Origin: Youxingia wuxianensis
GTDB taxonomy: Bacteria > Bacillota > Clostridia > Oscillospirales > Ruminococcaceae
Direction: 5' to 3'
Assembly: GCF_014385085.1 (NCBI RefSeq)
Contig: NZ_JACRTD010000006.1
Span: 137,597 to 201,596 of the forward strand
Length of the DNA: 64,000 nucleotides
Position 1 is the stretch's first letter, and every line of letters begins with the position of its first letter. Below, in pieces: positions 36,607 through 47,302 of this stretch. The translations under genes and the position numbers were made by a program. The notes under the pieces were generated by a model, which worked only from the letters and a program-made list of their open reading frames with translations, had not been told where the DNA came from and did no database searches.

Positions 36607-37152
36607 CTAAAATAGTAAGGCCGTACCGCTTACTATTTTTTCTTTTACTGCTGAAACAGTATCTTTGATTGAATGCGCAGTTGTATCTATAACATTTAAT
36701 TCATAGATTCCTAAATTGGAAAATTGATTCCACATTGTTTCAACTAATTCAATATTTGTTTCTCTGTCTAACTTTGAGCGTTCGATAGCTCGCTTCATGG
36801 TTTCTTCTTTACTTGCCCTTAAAACGATATAGTGTACTTCATAATGCTCTTGAACAATGTTGAGCCACGGCTCTAAAAACCACGGTCCTACAATGCCATC
36901 TACAATTACATCATATCCACCACGAGCATATCGCTTCGCAGCTTCTAAAAACGCTTCAATGACAATCAAATTTTGCTCATTTGATTCTGGCAAATGCGGT
37001 GGTATTGCCCCTTTACTCAAATAATGATAAAAGTCATCTGTGTGCATATGTACAGACTTTTCCAAATCTGATTCTTTTGCAACAACAGATGCCGTTGTAG
37101 TTTTTCCTGTCCCCGGCGCACCTGTGATTACAATAATTCTACCTTGATTCAT
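36607..37152 (-). CDS. P-loop small-molecule kinase-like protein (CPT/AAA type)
   Basis: A 181-aa protein with Walker A (VITGAPGTGKTTTASVVA), a DDFYHYL segment and DVIVDGIVGPWF, resembling chloramphenicol phosphotransferase/zeta-type P-loop kinases. It is the first gene of the resistance array, starting after GGAGGTAAAATATAG. Drug phosphorylation is possible but unproven. Its 3' 71 bp lie in segment A, duplicated at the other end of the array. Confidence 0.65.
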   Translation of the reverse strand: MNQGRIIVITGAPGTGKTTTASVVAKESDLEKSVHMHTDDFYHYLSKGAIPPHLPESNEQNLIVIEAFLEAAKRYARGGYDVIVDGIVGPWFLEPWLNIVQEHYEVHYIVLRASKEETMKRAIERSKLDRETNIELVETMWNQFSNLGIYELNVIDTTAHSIKDTVSAVKEKIVSGTALLF

Positions 37153-37278
37153 CTATATTTTACCTCCACAACTTCGGATTTATCTCGCTGATTTAGACGT
37201 ATTGTACCATATTTTTGTGAATTTTTCAACTTAGCCACTTCGATTATACTCACGACTTAATAACTTCTTAAATACTTC

Positions 37279-37327
37279 CCGAAAAAGAAAAACTGCCATC
37301 CGTTAAGACAGCAGTTCCTTTTCGGCT
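37279..37327 (-). terminator. Terminator after tnpV
   Basis: Minus strand: GAAAAGGAACTGC, loop, GCAGTTTTTCTTTTTC; a strong stem with a U-tract that ends the tnpX-tnpV unit before the resistance array. Confidence 0.75.
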
Positions 37328-37336
37328 GGTATGCTA

Positions 37337-37714
37337 TTAAGAATACACAATATCGTTCAATACAATCTCATCTGCACAGGCTCGGATATTGTTCATCAAT
37401 CCTATCCATTTCATCATATCCTTTCCTTTCAGTTCTTCCGTCACACCCTGCTTTCTTGCCATTTCCTTTATCAGATACTCCGCCATATCACACGCCGAAG
37501 TATCAATATCGGCAAGGTGTTCATATAACTTTCCGCTTGTAAGCAGATTGATATACAAGATTTTCCTGTGTTCCCTTAAATATCTTTCCCTCATTCTTCC
37601 GTATTTTGTGAGAGTGGGCGGTTCTTCGTTTTCTATCGTCAAGCAGGGATAGTAATAATCTCCGATGAGTTCGTACTGGATACCGGTTCTTTCGTCTGTA
37701 ATAAATCTTTGCAT
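37337..37714 (-). CDS. tnpV: TnpV-family protein
   Basis: A 125-aa protein with the family core KYGRMRERYLREHRKILYIN, KLYEHLADID and MMKWIGLMNNIRACADEI. TnpV of Tn4451 has no settled function. It starts at 37714 after AAAAGGAGAAATCAAA, overlapping the end of tnpX by 76 nt. A relative is encoded out of frame inside the ICE helicase/methylase gene (45880-46236). Confidence 0.85.
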   Translation of the reverse strand: MQRFITDERTGIQYELIGDYYYPCLTIENEEPPTLTKYGRMRERYLREHRKILYINLLTSGKLYEHLADIDTSACDMAEYLIKEMARKQGVTEELKGKDMMKWIGLMNNIRACADEIVLNDIVYS

Positions 37715-39759
37715 TTTGATTTCTCCTTTTGCTTCTTATGGTAAAATTCCAAAGATTTTTCGTTGTGATTTTGTTTTTGACATTCTTCGGAACAGAATTT
37801 CTGCTGACTGTGTGTAGGCCAGTAGGTACTGCCACACACAGCACAGACACGCTGACGATAATAATGATTTCCTTTTTCTGCTTCTCTGTCGGCTTTCTTT
37901 TGGTCTTGCCTTGCCTGATAGCAACAATCCTTTGAACAGAATATCTGTCGGTTGCTTGTAGGTACAAACTCCTTTTGACAATGGGGGCATACCTTTGCTT
38001 TTACGATTTCTCCACCGTTTTCAGCGAGTTTTTTCGCCTTTCGCTTCTCTCGGTAAACTTTTTCACGCTCACGCTGTTTTGCCAGTCGTTCCATTTCAAT
38101 CTGTTCTTCCTGTGCCTTGATTTCAGCAAGTTCTTCTTCTGTGTAGGCAATATCGACCTGCCCCACATAGTTGAAATAAATATCAACCTTTTGTGTCCTT
38201 GCTTTTCCCACACCCTCTGCTTCATAAACCACAATCTTGTCAATGAGTTCGGCAAACATCAAATCGGAAATTTCTGTCGGCTCTTTGCACTTGCGTATCA
38301 AAGAAATGAAATGCTTAATATCAACCGTATTCGCCTTTTCTTCGGTCAGTTCCTTTTGCATTTCCTCAATTTTCGTTTCCAGTTCAGCCTGCTCATCATC
38401 ATACTGCTTCATTAGTTGCTTGTACTGTCTTTCGGGCAGTAATCCCGAAACAAGATTTTCATACAACCCACGAATAAGTTTTGACAGTTCATCGTATCGC
38501 TTCTGAAAACGCTGCAACTCCGATTTATTGTGCTTTGGCTTTTCTGTCTGCTTTTCGTTCCACAATACTTGAAGTTCCTTTGCAAAGGCTTCTTCGTCAT
38601 TCAGAACAAATCTTGATAATCGTTTTACAGTCGATAATATCAAGGCTTCAACATTATCAGCACTAATCGAATGGGCAGTGCAGGAGTTTACTCTGCTGGC
38701 ATACCCACCGCAACGGTAAGAATACTGTAACGAACGGTCTTTTTTACTGTAATGCGTTTGCAAGGTCATTCTTCTGCCACAGTCAGCACAGAACAGATAA
38801 CCGCTTAAACGATTGCTGTGCGTTCCTCTTGCCGCTGTTCTGTTGGCTCGTTTCTTTCGCTTCTGAACGCTGTCCCAAAGTTCCTGCGAGATGATAGGCT
38901 CGTGCGTATTATAAAATACATACTGTTCATCTTCATCGGTATTTTTCCTTTTGTGCAGTTTGAAATTGGTGCTGACCGACTTACGCAAAACAGTATGACC
39001 AAGATATTCCTGTCTGCTCAAAATCGCTCTTATGGTTGACATTCCCCAAGTATATGGGTCTGAAAACTTCGTTCCATTATACTGTTCGGGGTGATATTCC
39101 TTTGCGTGTGCTGCCGGAATTAAAACCTTTTCTTCGGTAAGCAATTCAGCGATTGCTCTCGGACTTTTGCCCTCGTTGGCAAGCAGAAAGATACGCTTTA
39201 CCACCTCAGAAGCCACAGGGTCAACGACAAGCGTTTGTTTGTCGGTTGCTAATCGGTTATATCCATAGGGAATAGAACCGCTACATCGCTTTCCGTCTTT
39301 CATACGGGCATCAAACACAGCCTTGATTTTATTGCTTGTGTCTTTGGCATACCACTCGTTCATTATATTCAAAAACGGGGCAAAGTCATTATCCGAAGCA
39401 TTGTTGCTGTCAATACTGTTGTTTATTGCAAGAAAACGGACATCTTTCTGTGGGAACAGAACTTCCGTATAAAAGCCGACTTGCAGATAGTTTCGTCCTA
39501 ATCGGCTCATATCCTTAACAATAATCGTTGCGACATTTCCTGCTTCTACTTCCTTAATCAGTTCTTGAAAACTCGGACGATTGAAATTCACACCCGAAAA
39601 ACCATCGTCAGTAAAATGGCGAATATTCGTGAACCCATTTCTGCGAGCATAATCTTCCAAGTATTTCTTTTGGTTGGTGATTGAATTTGACTCACCATTG
39701 AGGTCATCATCTCTTGATAAACGCTCATAGAGTGCTGTAATCTTTGAAGTCCTTGACAT
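37639..39759 (-). CDS. tnpX: Large serine recombinase TnpX
   Basis: A 706-aa protein, essentially the length of Tn4451 TnpX (707 aa). Domains: serine resolvase N-terminus with the nucleophile Ser in ALYERLSRDDDLNGESNS, catalytic arginines (KDMSRLGRNYLQVGFY), the recombinase domain (GKRCSGSIPYGYNRL), a zinc-ribbon (YLFCADCGRRM), coiled coil, and extra C-terminal Cys clusters (VCPHCQKEFVP, RVCAVCGSTYW). It excises and inserts the transposon at GA sites. Start follows AAAGGAGGATAAGA. Confidence 0.95.
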   Translation of the reverse strand: MSRTSKITALYERLSRDDDLNGESNSITNQKKYLEDYARRNGFTNIRHFTDDGFSGVNFNRPSFQELIKEVEAGNVATIIVKDMSRLGRNYLQVGFYTEVLFPQKDVRFLAINNSIDSNNASDNDFAPFLNIMNEWYAKDTSNKIKAVFDARMKDGKRCSGSIPYGYNRLATDKQTLVVDPVASEVVKRIFLLANEGKSPRAIAELLTEEKVLIPAAHAKEYHPEQYNGTKFSDPYTWGMSTIRAILSRQEYLGHTVLRKSVSTNFKLHKRKNTDEDEQYVFYNTHEPIISQELWDSVQKRKKRANRTAARGTHSNRLSGYLFCADCGRRMTLQTHYSKKDRSLQYSYRCGGYASRVNSCTAHSISADNVEALILSTVKRLSRFVLNDEEAFAKELQVLWNEKQTEKPKHNKSELQRFQKRYDELSKLIRGLYENLVSGLLPERQYKQLMKQYDDEQAELETKIEEMQKELTEEKANTVDIKHFISLIRKCKEPTEISDLMFAELIDKIVVYEAEGVGKARTQKVDIYFNYVGQVDIAYTEEELAEIKAQEEQIEMERLAKQREREKVYREKRKAKKLAENGGEIVKAKVCPHCQKEFVPTSNRQIFCSKDCCYQARQDQKKADREAEKGNHYYRQRVCAVCGSTYWPTHSQQKFCSEECQKQNHNEKSLEFYHKKQKEKSKCKDLLQTKEPVSSTNSSEIITIPA

Positions 39760-39934
39760 TCTCTTATCCTCCTTTCTTTATGTAATCTGTTTTGGTATTA
39801 AAAGTATTACTCCCTCTACCAATAGGAGAAAATAGGGATACAAAGCGGAACTGTTTTTCAAAGAATCAAAAAAATATTTTTTGAAATTCTGCAACCGACT
39901 TTGATAACCTATTTTCAATTTAGGAACGCATTAT

Positions 39935-42900
39935 TTATCGTCCTACTAAAGTATAGCCCTCCGGTGCCAGCTCCAATGCTGTGACGGTCTCCCCAAATCG
40001 GGAAGCCCAGCAGTCGAAGTGGGTCATGTTCAGTTCTTGCAGGCGTTCATATTGAAGATAACGCTGCATGGTGTAAAGCTCGGTCATGGAGTTGCTGACC
40101 GGTGTACCGGTGGCAAAGATCACGCCACGGTTTCCGGTGATCTCATCCATATAGCGGCACTTGGCAAACATATCGGAGGATTTCTGCGCGTCCGATGTGG
40201 AAAGACCAGCCACATTCCGCATTTTTGTGTATAAAAACAGGTTCTTGTAGTTGTGGGCCTCGTCCACAAACAGCCGGTCCACACCCAGCTGCTCAAAAGT
40301 TACCACATCATCTTTTCGCCCCTCGGCTTGCAGCTTTTCCAGTCTGGCTTCCAGAGACTTTCTGGTACGCTCCAGCTGCTTGACGGTAAAACGCTCGCCG
40401 CCGCTGGCCTGCACCTCTGCGATACCCTCGGTGATCTCGTCGATCTGCTCATAGAGAAGCCGTTCCTGACGCTCCCGGCTGATGGGGATACGCTCAAACT
40501 GGCTGTGTCCCATGATGATGGCGTCGTAGTCACCGGTCGCAATACGGGCGCAGAACTTCTTGCGGTTATGGGTCTCAAAGTCCTTTTTGGTTGTGACTAA
40601 GATGTTGGCAGAAGGATAGAGGCGCAGAAACTCCGATGCCCACTGCTCAGTCAGGTGGTTGGGAACCACAAAGAGAGATTTCTGGCACAGTCCCAGGCGT
40701 TTGGCTTCCATCGCAGCGGCCACCATCTCAAAAGTTTTGCCTGCGCCTACTTCATGTGCCAACAGGGTATTTCCTCCATACAGCACATGGGCGATGGCGC
40801 TTTTCTGGTGTTCCCGCAGGGTAATGGCTGGGTTCATGCCGCCAAAAGTGATATGGCTTCCATCATACTCACGGGGACGGGTAGAGTTCATTTCTTCGTT
40901 GTACTGGCGCACCAAAGTCTGGCGGCGCTCCGGGTCTCTCCAGATCCAGTCCCTAAAGGCTTCCCGGATCGCCTGCTGTTTTTGAGCAGCCAGGGTGGTC
41001 TCCTTGGCGTTCAGCATGCGGCGCTCTTTTCCGTCTGCGTCCTCTATGGTGTCATAGATACGGACATCTCGCAGATTCAGGCTGTCCTCCAAAATCTTGT
41101 AGGCGTTGGCACGGCTGGTTCCGTAGGTGGTGTAGGCTGCCACATCGTTGTAAGATACAGAAGATTTCCCCTTGATCTGCCATTCAGCGGTAAAGGACGA
41201 ATAGTTGACCTCGATACTGCGCTGGAGATAAAACGGGGTGTTGAAGGTCTCGTACATAAACTGCTGGATGTACTCTTTGTCGATCCAGGTAGCGCCCAGA
41301 CGCACCTCGATCTCCGACGCATCCAGGTCTTTGGGCTGGGCGGCGGTAAGAGCTTCCACATTGACTGCATAAACCGGGTCCTGCTGTGCCGCCCGCTGCG
41401 CCTGACGCAGTTTGCGGCGTACATTGCCGGAAAGGTATTCATCAGCAGTCACATAATGGGGTGTGCCGTCTTTCTCCAACTGTCCCGGTACACGGAAGAT
41501 TACGCCTTGCAGCTCTCCGGCCAGTTCTTCTTTTGTTTTTCCGGTAAGCTGGCTCATATAGCTCATATTCACGCAGGCTTTTTCCGAGATAGACACCGCC
41601 AGTGCTTCGCTTGCTGTATCCACCACAGCCACCGCCTGATGGGGCTTGATGGTCCGTTTGGTGAACATATCCGCCTTGCGTTCCAGCTTTCCGTCCTCGT
41701 CGATGACTTCCAGCGCACAGAGCAGGTAATAGGAAGAATCATCTGCATAGGCCAGTCGGTTTGCACGGTCATTGATAAGGCCATATTTTTCAGAAAAGCT
41801 GTCATACAGGCTGTTCAGTTCCGCCTGCTTTTGGGTAATGGTGCTGTCCGGAACCGCTGCATCCATCTGAAGGTCGATCAGTTCCTGCACACAATCACGC
41901 AGTCCCACAAGACCTTTTACGCGGGCTTCTGCGGTGGTGTTGAGATCCGGGCGCACCATGCGGCTGTTTTCCCGGTAGTACACCTGCCCGTCTACAATGG
42001 CATAGGAATAGTTCTTCACATTAGGATCGGCAGGAATGAAGGTGTCAATGGCTTCGCCTTCGCCCAGCTCCGGCAGCTCTGCCTCCTGATAAGTGCCATG
42101 AATGTACTTCACAGCATCATGCAGCTGGTCGGAAAGCTTCAGTCCCTCGATGGGGTTCACGGTGTAGTCCATACCATGTGCAGTGCTTACCGGCTCCTGT
42201 CTGCCCAGCACCATTTCCGGATGGTCGATAAAATACCGGTTGATGGTAAACCCGTCCTCCGTCTGTCCGGTCTGGGTCCATTCCGGCACGATGTCCAACG
42301 GGTGGTCCCGCTTTTGGAAGAAGATGATGTCCGATACCACCTCGGCACCGGCATTCTTTTTGAACGCGTCATTAGGCAGACGGATAGCTCCCAGCAGCTC
42401 AGCACGCTGGGCAAGATATCGGCGCACGGTGGAATCCTTGGCGTCCATGGTATATCGAGAGGTCACAAAAGCTACCACACCGCCGGGACGCACCTGGTCC
42501 AGTGCTTTGGCAAAAAAATAGTTATGAATACTGAAATTCAACTTGTTGTAGGCTTTGTCGTTGACCTGATACTGACCGAACGGCACATTGCCGATGGCAA
42601 GGTCAAAGAAGTCACGCCTGTCGGTGGTCTCAAAGCCGCCTACTGTGATGTCCGCCTTGGGATAGAGCTGCTTTGCGATGTGCCCGGAAACAGGGTCCAG
42701 CTCCACGCCGTACAGACGGCTGTTTCGCATTTTCTCCGGCAGCATACCAAAGAAATTGCCCACACCCATAGACGGCTCCAGAATATTTCCGGTCTCAAAT
42801 CCCATACGGTCCACCGCTTCATAGATGGCCTGAATGACCGTAGGGCTGGTGTAATGGGCGTTGAGGGTAGAGCTTCTGGCGGCGGCATATTCCTCCGGGG

Positions 42901-45900
42901 TCAGCAGTTCTTTTAGCTGGGCATACTCTAAAGCCCATGCCGGTTTCTCCGGGTCAAACGCATCAGAGAGACCGCCCCAGCCCACGTATCGAGAAAGAAC
43001 CTCCTGCTGTTCGGGGCTCGCCTGCTGTCCGGCAGCTTCCAGCTCTTTCAGCAAACGAATCGCATTGACATTTGCCTGGAACTTGGCTTTCGGACCGCCT
43101 TCGCCCAAATGCTCATCGGTAATGCGAAAGTTTTTTGCATTGCGGCGCAGGTTAGCCTTGTATTCCTCATAGGAGGCTTTCTCGGCAGCTTTGGCATTGG
43201 GGAAGGTCTGCCACTGGCCATTGACCTGAATGGAAACCGGGTGTTCGTCCAGCACTTCCTCAAAGGTTTTCTCCGGCTCAGTCACAGGGGCTGGTGGCTC
43301 CGGCTCCTCGATATGCAGTCGTTCCACCACCACATCATAAGGCAGATTGTTCTTATCGCCCGGATAGACGGCCATGGTCTCGGAATGGAAGGTTGGGGAT
43401 TCGGTAGCCGGTTGGGGCTGTTCCTGTCCAAAACCGTCCTGCTGACGGGCATACATCCCGCGCAGCAAAGGCGCAACCTCATCCCAGCGGAAATACAGCA
43501 TAGCCAGACGCTTTTCCTCTGCATCCATGACTTCCAGTTCTATGCCCTGTGCCGTGGTACGGTAATCGGCAATATCGCCGGTCTCCAGATTCAGTGTCTC
43601 GATCTCACCGGAATAGGCTCTGCTCAGCCAGTAGGCAATCTCGCTGTTGCTCCTGCCGGATTGCAGCAGCGTGGAAATCTTCTTTTTATCCGCTTCATCC
43701 ATCAGTCCATGAGCCAATACATCCCGCAAGTCCTGATCTGCCTTGTCCGGGTCAGTAGGAAGAAACTCGGTATAGTAAGCATTGCGGCGGTCTGCCCGAA
43801 GCAGCTGCTCGAACTGTTCTTTGCGCTCTGCCCGGTAGATGGGATATACCATCCCGGTGGGCAGAAGCTGTACGGTGTCCTCACGCAGCTCGGTGATCTG
43901 ATAGGCGTCATCCTCGATATACACGGTATCGCCCACGGCATAGACCAGGGCAGCAGGGTCATAGGATGTTCTTTGCGGAGTTGGGCGGCGAACTGCATCA
44001 TATTCCTCATCGGAAATAGCAACTTCGGAAGTCTGCTCTGTCTCAGCAGCTGCGATCTGCTCTACATCCGACATCACCTGTTGGATAAACGGATCATTGT
44101 CCAGTTTTTCCGGGTCTGCCACCTGGCCGTTGACAATCCCTCTTTCCTCCAGAGCTTCCCGGATGGCGATTGGGTCGATGTCGTCAAAACGGTCCTGTTC
44201 TTCTTCGGTATAGAACCGGTCCTCCTGAATGAGCTGGGCAAGCCTGCGCTGTACCTTCGGCCAGGGCAGCTGCGTTTCCTCCGGGCTGCCGGCACGGACA
44301 ACGAACAGGCTGTTGCTGTTACTGCCGCCGTATTCCTGAGCCAGCCATGCGGCGGTATCTTTTTCTCTTGCATGGTCTTTCATATAGCGGACAACAGCGT
44401 GTTTACTCTCGATATTGCCGTTCCATGCACAAAGGGCAGTATCAATATCTTCCTGAGAAAGAGGGCGCAGAAGCTCATGGAGCTTTGGATAGGTCTCGTC
44501 GATCACTTCCCGGTGCAGACGCTGGCGGAACTCCGGTATATCAGAATAAAGGCGGATCAGCTCCATATCCTTAGAACCAAGGACCGCACGGCGCACAGCA
44601 GCATTGCCCTCGATGACAGCATTTTCACGGTCAGAATGACCGCAGGCATTGCGGTATGCGGCATCCTCGGAAATAGCGGCAGTTACCACAGGCTTATACT
44701 GTTCAAACTGCTCCCGAAGGGTGGGCTTTGGAGTTTCTTCCTCCACCTCCGGCTGCTGGGCTTGGATGGCATCTTCTTCGGCCAGTTCCTTTTCAGCCTG
44801 GATTTTGTCATACTGCGCCTGTTCCTGTTCGGTAAGATAGCGGCCCTTCTGGACAAGAGAGGTAATGCGCTTGGCAACATTTTCCCAGTTCAAGTGAACA
44901 TCCGGGCAGTCCTGCTTTTTATAGTGCAGCCCTTTCCCGTCATGATCTTCACCGCTGTGTGTTGCGCCGGACAGTGCATGAGAGCGTCCGCCAATGCCAT
45001 ACTCGTCTTTGAGGAATCTCACTTTTTCTTTGTCTGTGTGGTTTTCCATGAAGAAGGCATAGATACGACCTTTTCCTCCGGCAAAACTGCTGCCGCCGGT
45101 TATGGCGGCGTCAATCTCATCCTCGGTAATGAAGCGCTGAACGGTTGGCACTTGGGAAAGGTCTGAAGAAAAGGTCCTGCGTGGCAGGTCAAGGTCCTTC
45201 AGGTTCTCCCAGATCTCCCTTGGTCTATGGTAATGAAAACGCAACAGGTCACGGTCCTGCTGATAGGCAGTCCAGAAGGCAGCGTATTCTTCCTTGAGTG
45301 TCTGGCGGAAAGCCGGGTCACTCAGCTGCTCCGTCAGGCGGCGGGTCTCCTCCGGGAACCCATTTCCTTTGATCTCTGACAGGCAGGACAAATATCCGGC
45401 TTCTCTGGCTTCCTCGCTGAAATCGTGGTACAGATGCCAGAGCTTTTCTGAAAGGAGGGATCGTTCATAGCCTGCCGCTTCTGTAAGTTCTACATTGGAG
45501 GCAAACTGGCCGCTCTCCAAAAGCTCTCCGATACGCTCTGCGGCGCTCTCCCAGGAAATGACCTGGGCAGACCTGTCATAACGGACAGACTTCCCATGGG
45601 AAAGATGGATACCATCCTCGGCATACCATGCGCTCACACTGCCAAGGCCGTTGCCGCCGTGGTACAGCGTTTTCAGTATCTCGGCAATTTCTGCGGTGGT
45701 TTTCTGCTTTTCAAAGGCTGCAACCACACGCTCCCTCTGGCGGTCTGTATTGCCGCCCAAACGCAGCACATGGTCAATATCATTTTGGGCAAAAGAAAAA
45801 GCAGAGGATGTATGCGCTACATTCTCTGCTTCATCTATGGATTGGATCTGTTCCGCTTCGGAGAGGAACAGGTTTAGGGTCAGCTGTTGATAAGCTCCGC

Positions 45901-47008
45901 CATCAGGATTTCCTCGGCCTGGGCTTTGCAGGTGTTCATCAGCCCCACCCACTTCATGGGATTGCTGGCTTTCAGTTCCTCGGTGGCTTCCGCTTCCTTC
46001 GCCAGCTGGGGTATCATCTGCTCCAGTCTGTTCTGGGCGGTCTCGTCGATCTCCAGAAGGTGCGGGTACAGCTTCTCGCTCAGCAACATCTGGTTGTAGA
46101 GGATGGGACGGTGTTCCTTCAGATAGGTTTTCCTCATCCTTCCGTACTTGCCCAGGGGTTTCTCCGGCTGCTGGCTCAGCTTCAGGTCGGGAATCAGATA
46201 GTCTCCGTTCTGGATGTAGGTCATGGGATTGTTCATCTTGCTTGCTCCTTTCTTGGTTGGCTTCGCGCTCTGCATTTCGGACGGTAACGCCGATCTGCCG
46301 CAGCACCTGCTGGTTGATCTGGCTGACCGCTGTTCCCAGCGCCCCGATGGTGGACGGGGTGTTGAAATCAAAGATCGCCATGAAATCTTCGTGGTCGAAG
46401 TAGCGTTCCGGCTCCAGTCCGCAGCGGGACATCAAAGCATAAGTGATGCTGACGGTGGCGGCTGCCTTAAACTGCACTCCGATGTTATACTCATCATATT
46501 CCTCCAAAAAGGAACCGTCAACGATATAGAAAAAGTCCTGCTGATGCTCTGTCCAGTATTCCTCAGCCAGTTTTCCGGCTACCTCGGTGAGCTGTCCGGC
46601 AAGGTATTCACCGGAAACATCGTAGGTGCGCTCCAGCATGGCCTGCACCGAATCCAGATGGCGCTCCTCCAGCTGCCACAGCCAGGGAGTGCGGGAATGT
46701 TCACGGGTTCCGGTGTCGGAAATGTCAAAGACATAGCGCAGGCGCGGTCTGTCCCCGGAATCGTCCACCAGAGCGATCCCCTTGGAGCCGCGTCTTACAT
46801 ACCGGCCCATCTTTTCATTCCACAAATCGTACTCTGCACAGGCGGTGGCGTCCGGTCGCTGGGCGTAGATCATCAGCTGCTCATGGAACGGGTACTTGTA
46901 AAGACGGGAAGCAGTGGTGAGAAATCCCGCCCATTCCTGCCAGCTCCCCGTGAGCTGTGTTGCCACCTTGTCCGCCATCTGTGCATATAGTTCAGCTTTG
47001 GTTGGCAT
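39935..47008 (-). pseudogene. N-terminal part of the ICE helicase/DNA methylase, interrupted by the Tn4451-type element
   Basis: The first ~2350 codons of what was a ~2950-aa protein. In order: an N-terminal ArdC-like region (AELYAQMADKVATQLTGSWQ), a disordered acidic/Pro/Gly linker at residues ~260-400, repeated domains, an N6-DNA methylase near residue 1400-1480 (LEPSMGVGNFFG; NVPFG), and helicase lobe 1 (Walker A LLAHEVGAGKTFE near 2085, VDEAHNYKN near 2250, ATGTPVSNS). True sequence ends at PEG (39961); YTLVGR and the stop come from the transposon. The ATG at 47008 follows GAAAGGAGGACAGAACACC. The likely role is DNA processing or protection in transfer. Confidence 0.88.
45880..46236 (-). 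CDS. TnpV-family gene overprinted inside the helicase/methylase gene
   Basis: A 118-aa frame on the same strand as the large gene but in another reading frame. It has the TnpV core (KYGRMRKTYLKEHRPILY, KLYPHLLEIDETA, NPMKWVGLMNTCKAQAEEI), matching the tnpV product at 37337 nearly throughout. It starts at 46236 (MNNPMTYIQ) 8 nt after AAAGGAGC. The large protein's own frame over this stretch is a disordered linker rich in Glu, Pro, Gly and Ser (PEAEPAAGETPGQ). Both frames therefore appear to be coding. Confidence 0.82.
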   Translation of the reverse strand: MNNPMTYIQNGDYLIPDLKLSQQPEKPLGKYGRMRKTYLKEHRPILYNQMLLSEKLYPHLLEIDETAQNRLEQMIPQLAKEAEATEELKASNPMKWVGLMNTCKAQAEEILMAELINS

Positions 47009-47085
47009 GGTGTTCTGTCCTCCTTTCGGTTTTGGGGTAAAAGGTGGGGTGGCAAATTGCCACCCCATCCCTGCGGTTATGGTGT

Positions 47086-47301
47086 TTACTGGTCAAAATC
47101 CGGGTACAGCTCCAGCTGGGCAAAGTCCTCATCGGTCATCGCACAGAGCTTCGTAAGGGTGCTGTCGGTCAGTTCCCTCAGTTCCGTTTCCTCCGGCGAA
47201 AGCTCGCCGCGCATCTCACGCAGGCTGTCGATCAATCCGGTGCGGCTGCCGGTATTGTAAATGCACATCAGGTTCATTTCCTCAAAAGTAAAGTTTCCCA
47301 T
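47086..47301 (-). CDS. Transposon-transfer assisting protein (TTRAP family)
   Basis: A 71-aa acidic protein (MGNFTFEEMNLMCIYNTGSR) of the TTRAP family found next to the helicase gene in Tn1549-type elements. The ATG at 47301 is preceded by GGGAGATTTAAT and overlaps the end of the CHC2/ArdC gene. The exact function is not known; the name reflects its location in conjugative transposons. Confidence 0.85.
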   Translation of the reverse strand: MGNFTFEEMNLMCIYNTGSRTGLIDSLREMRGELSPEETELRELTDSTLTKLCAMTDEDFAQLELYPDFDQ

Positions 47302-47302
47302 A

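Noticed and set aside
39939..39945. Alternative right border of the Tn4451-type element at the GA in TAGGACGATAA
   Set aside because: Joining at this GA would leave the helicase halves out of frame and duplicate PEG; the GA at 39960-39961 restores the frame and family sequence.
40655..42916. Very long plus-strand open frame (753 codons) opposite the helicase/methylase gene
   Set aside because: It mirrors the codon bias of the real minus-strand gene, lacks a ribosome binding site and recognisable motifs, and the minus strand has clear methylase and helicase motifs.
43109..45166. 685-codon plus-strand frame
   Set aside because: Shadow of the large minus-strand gene in GC-rich DNA; no recognisable protein features.
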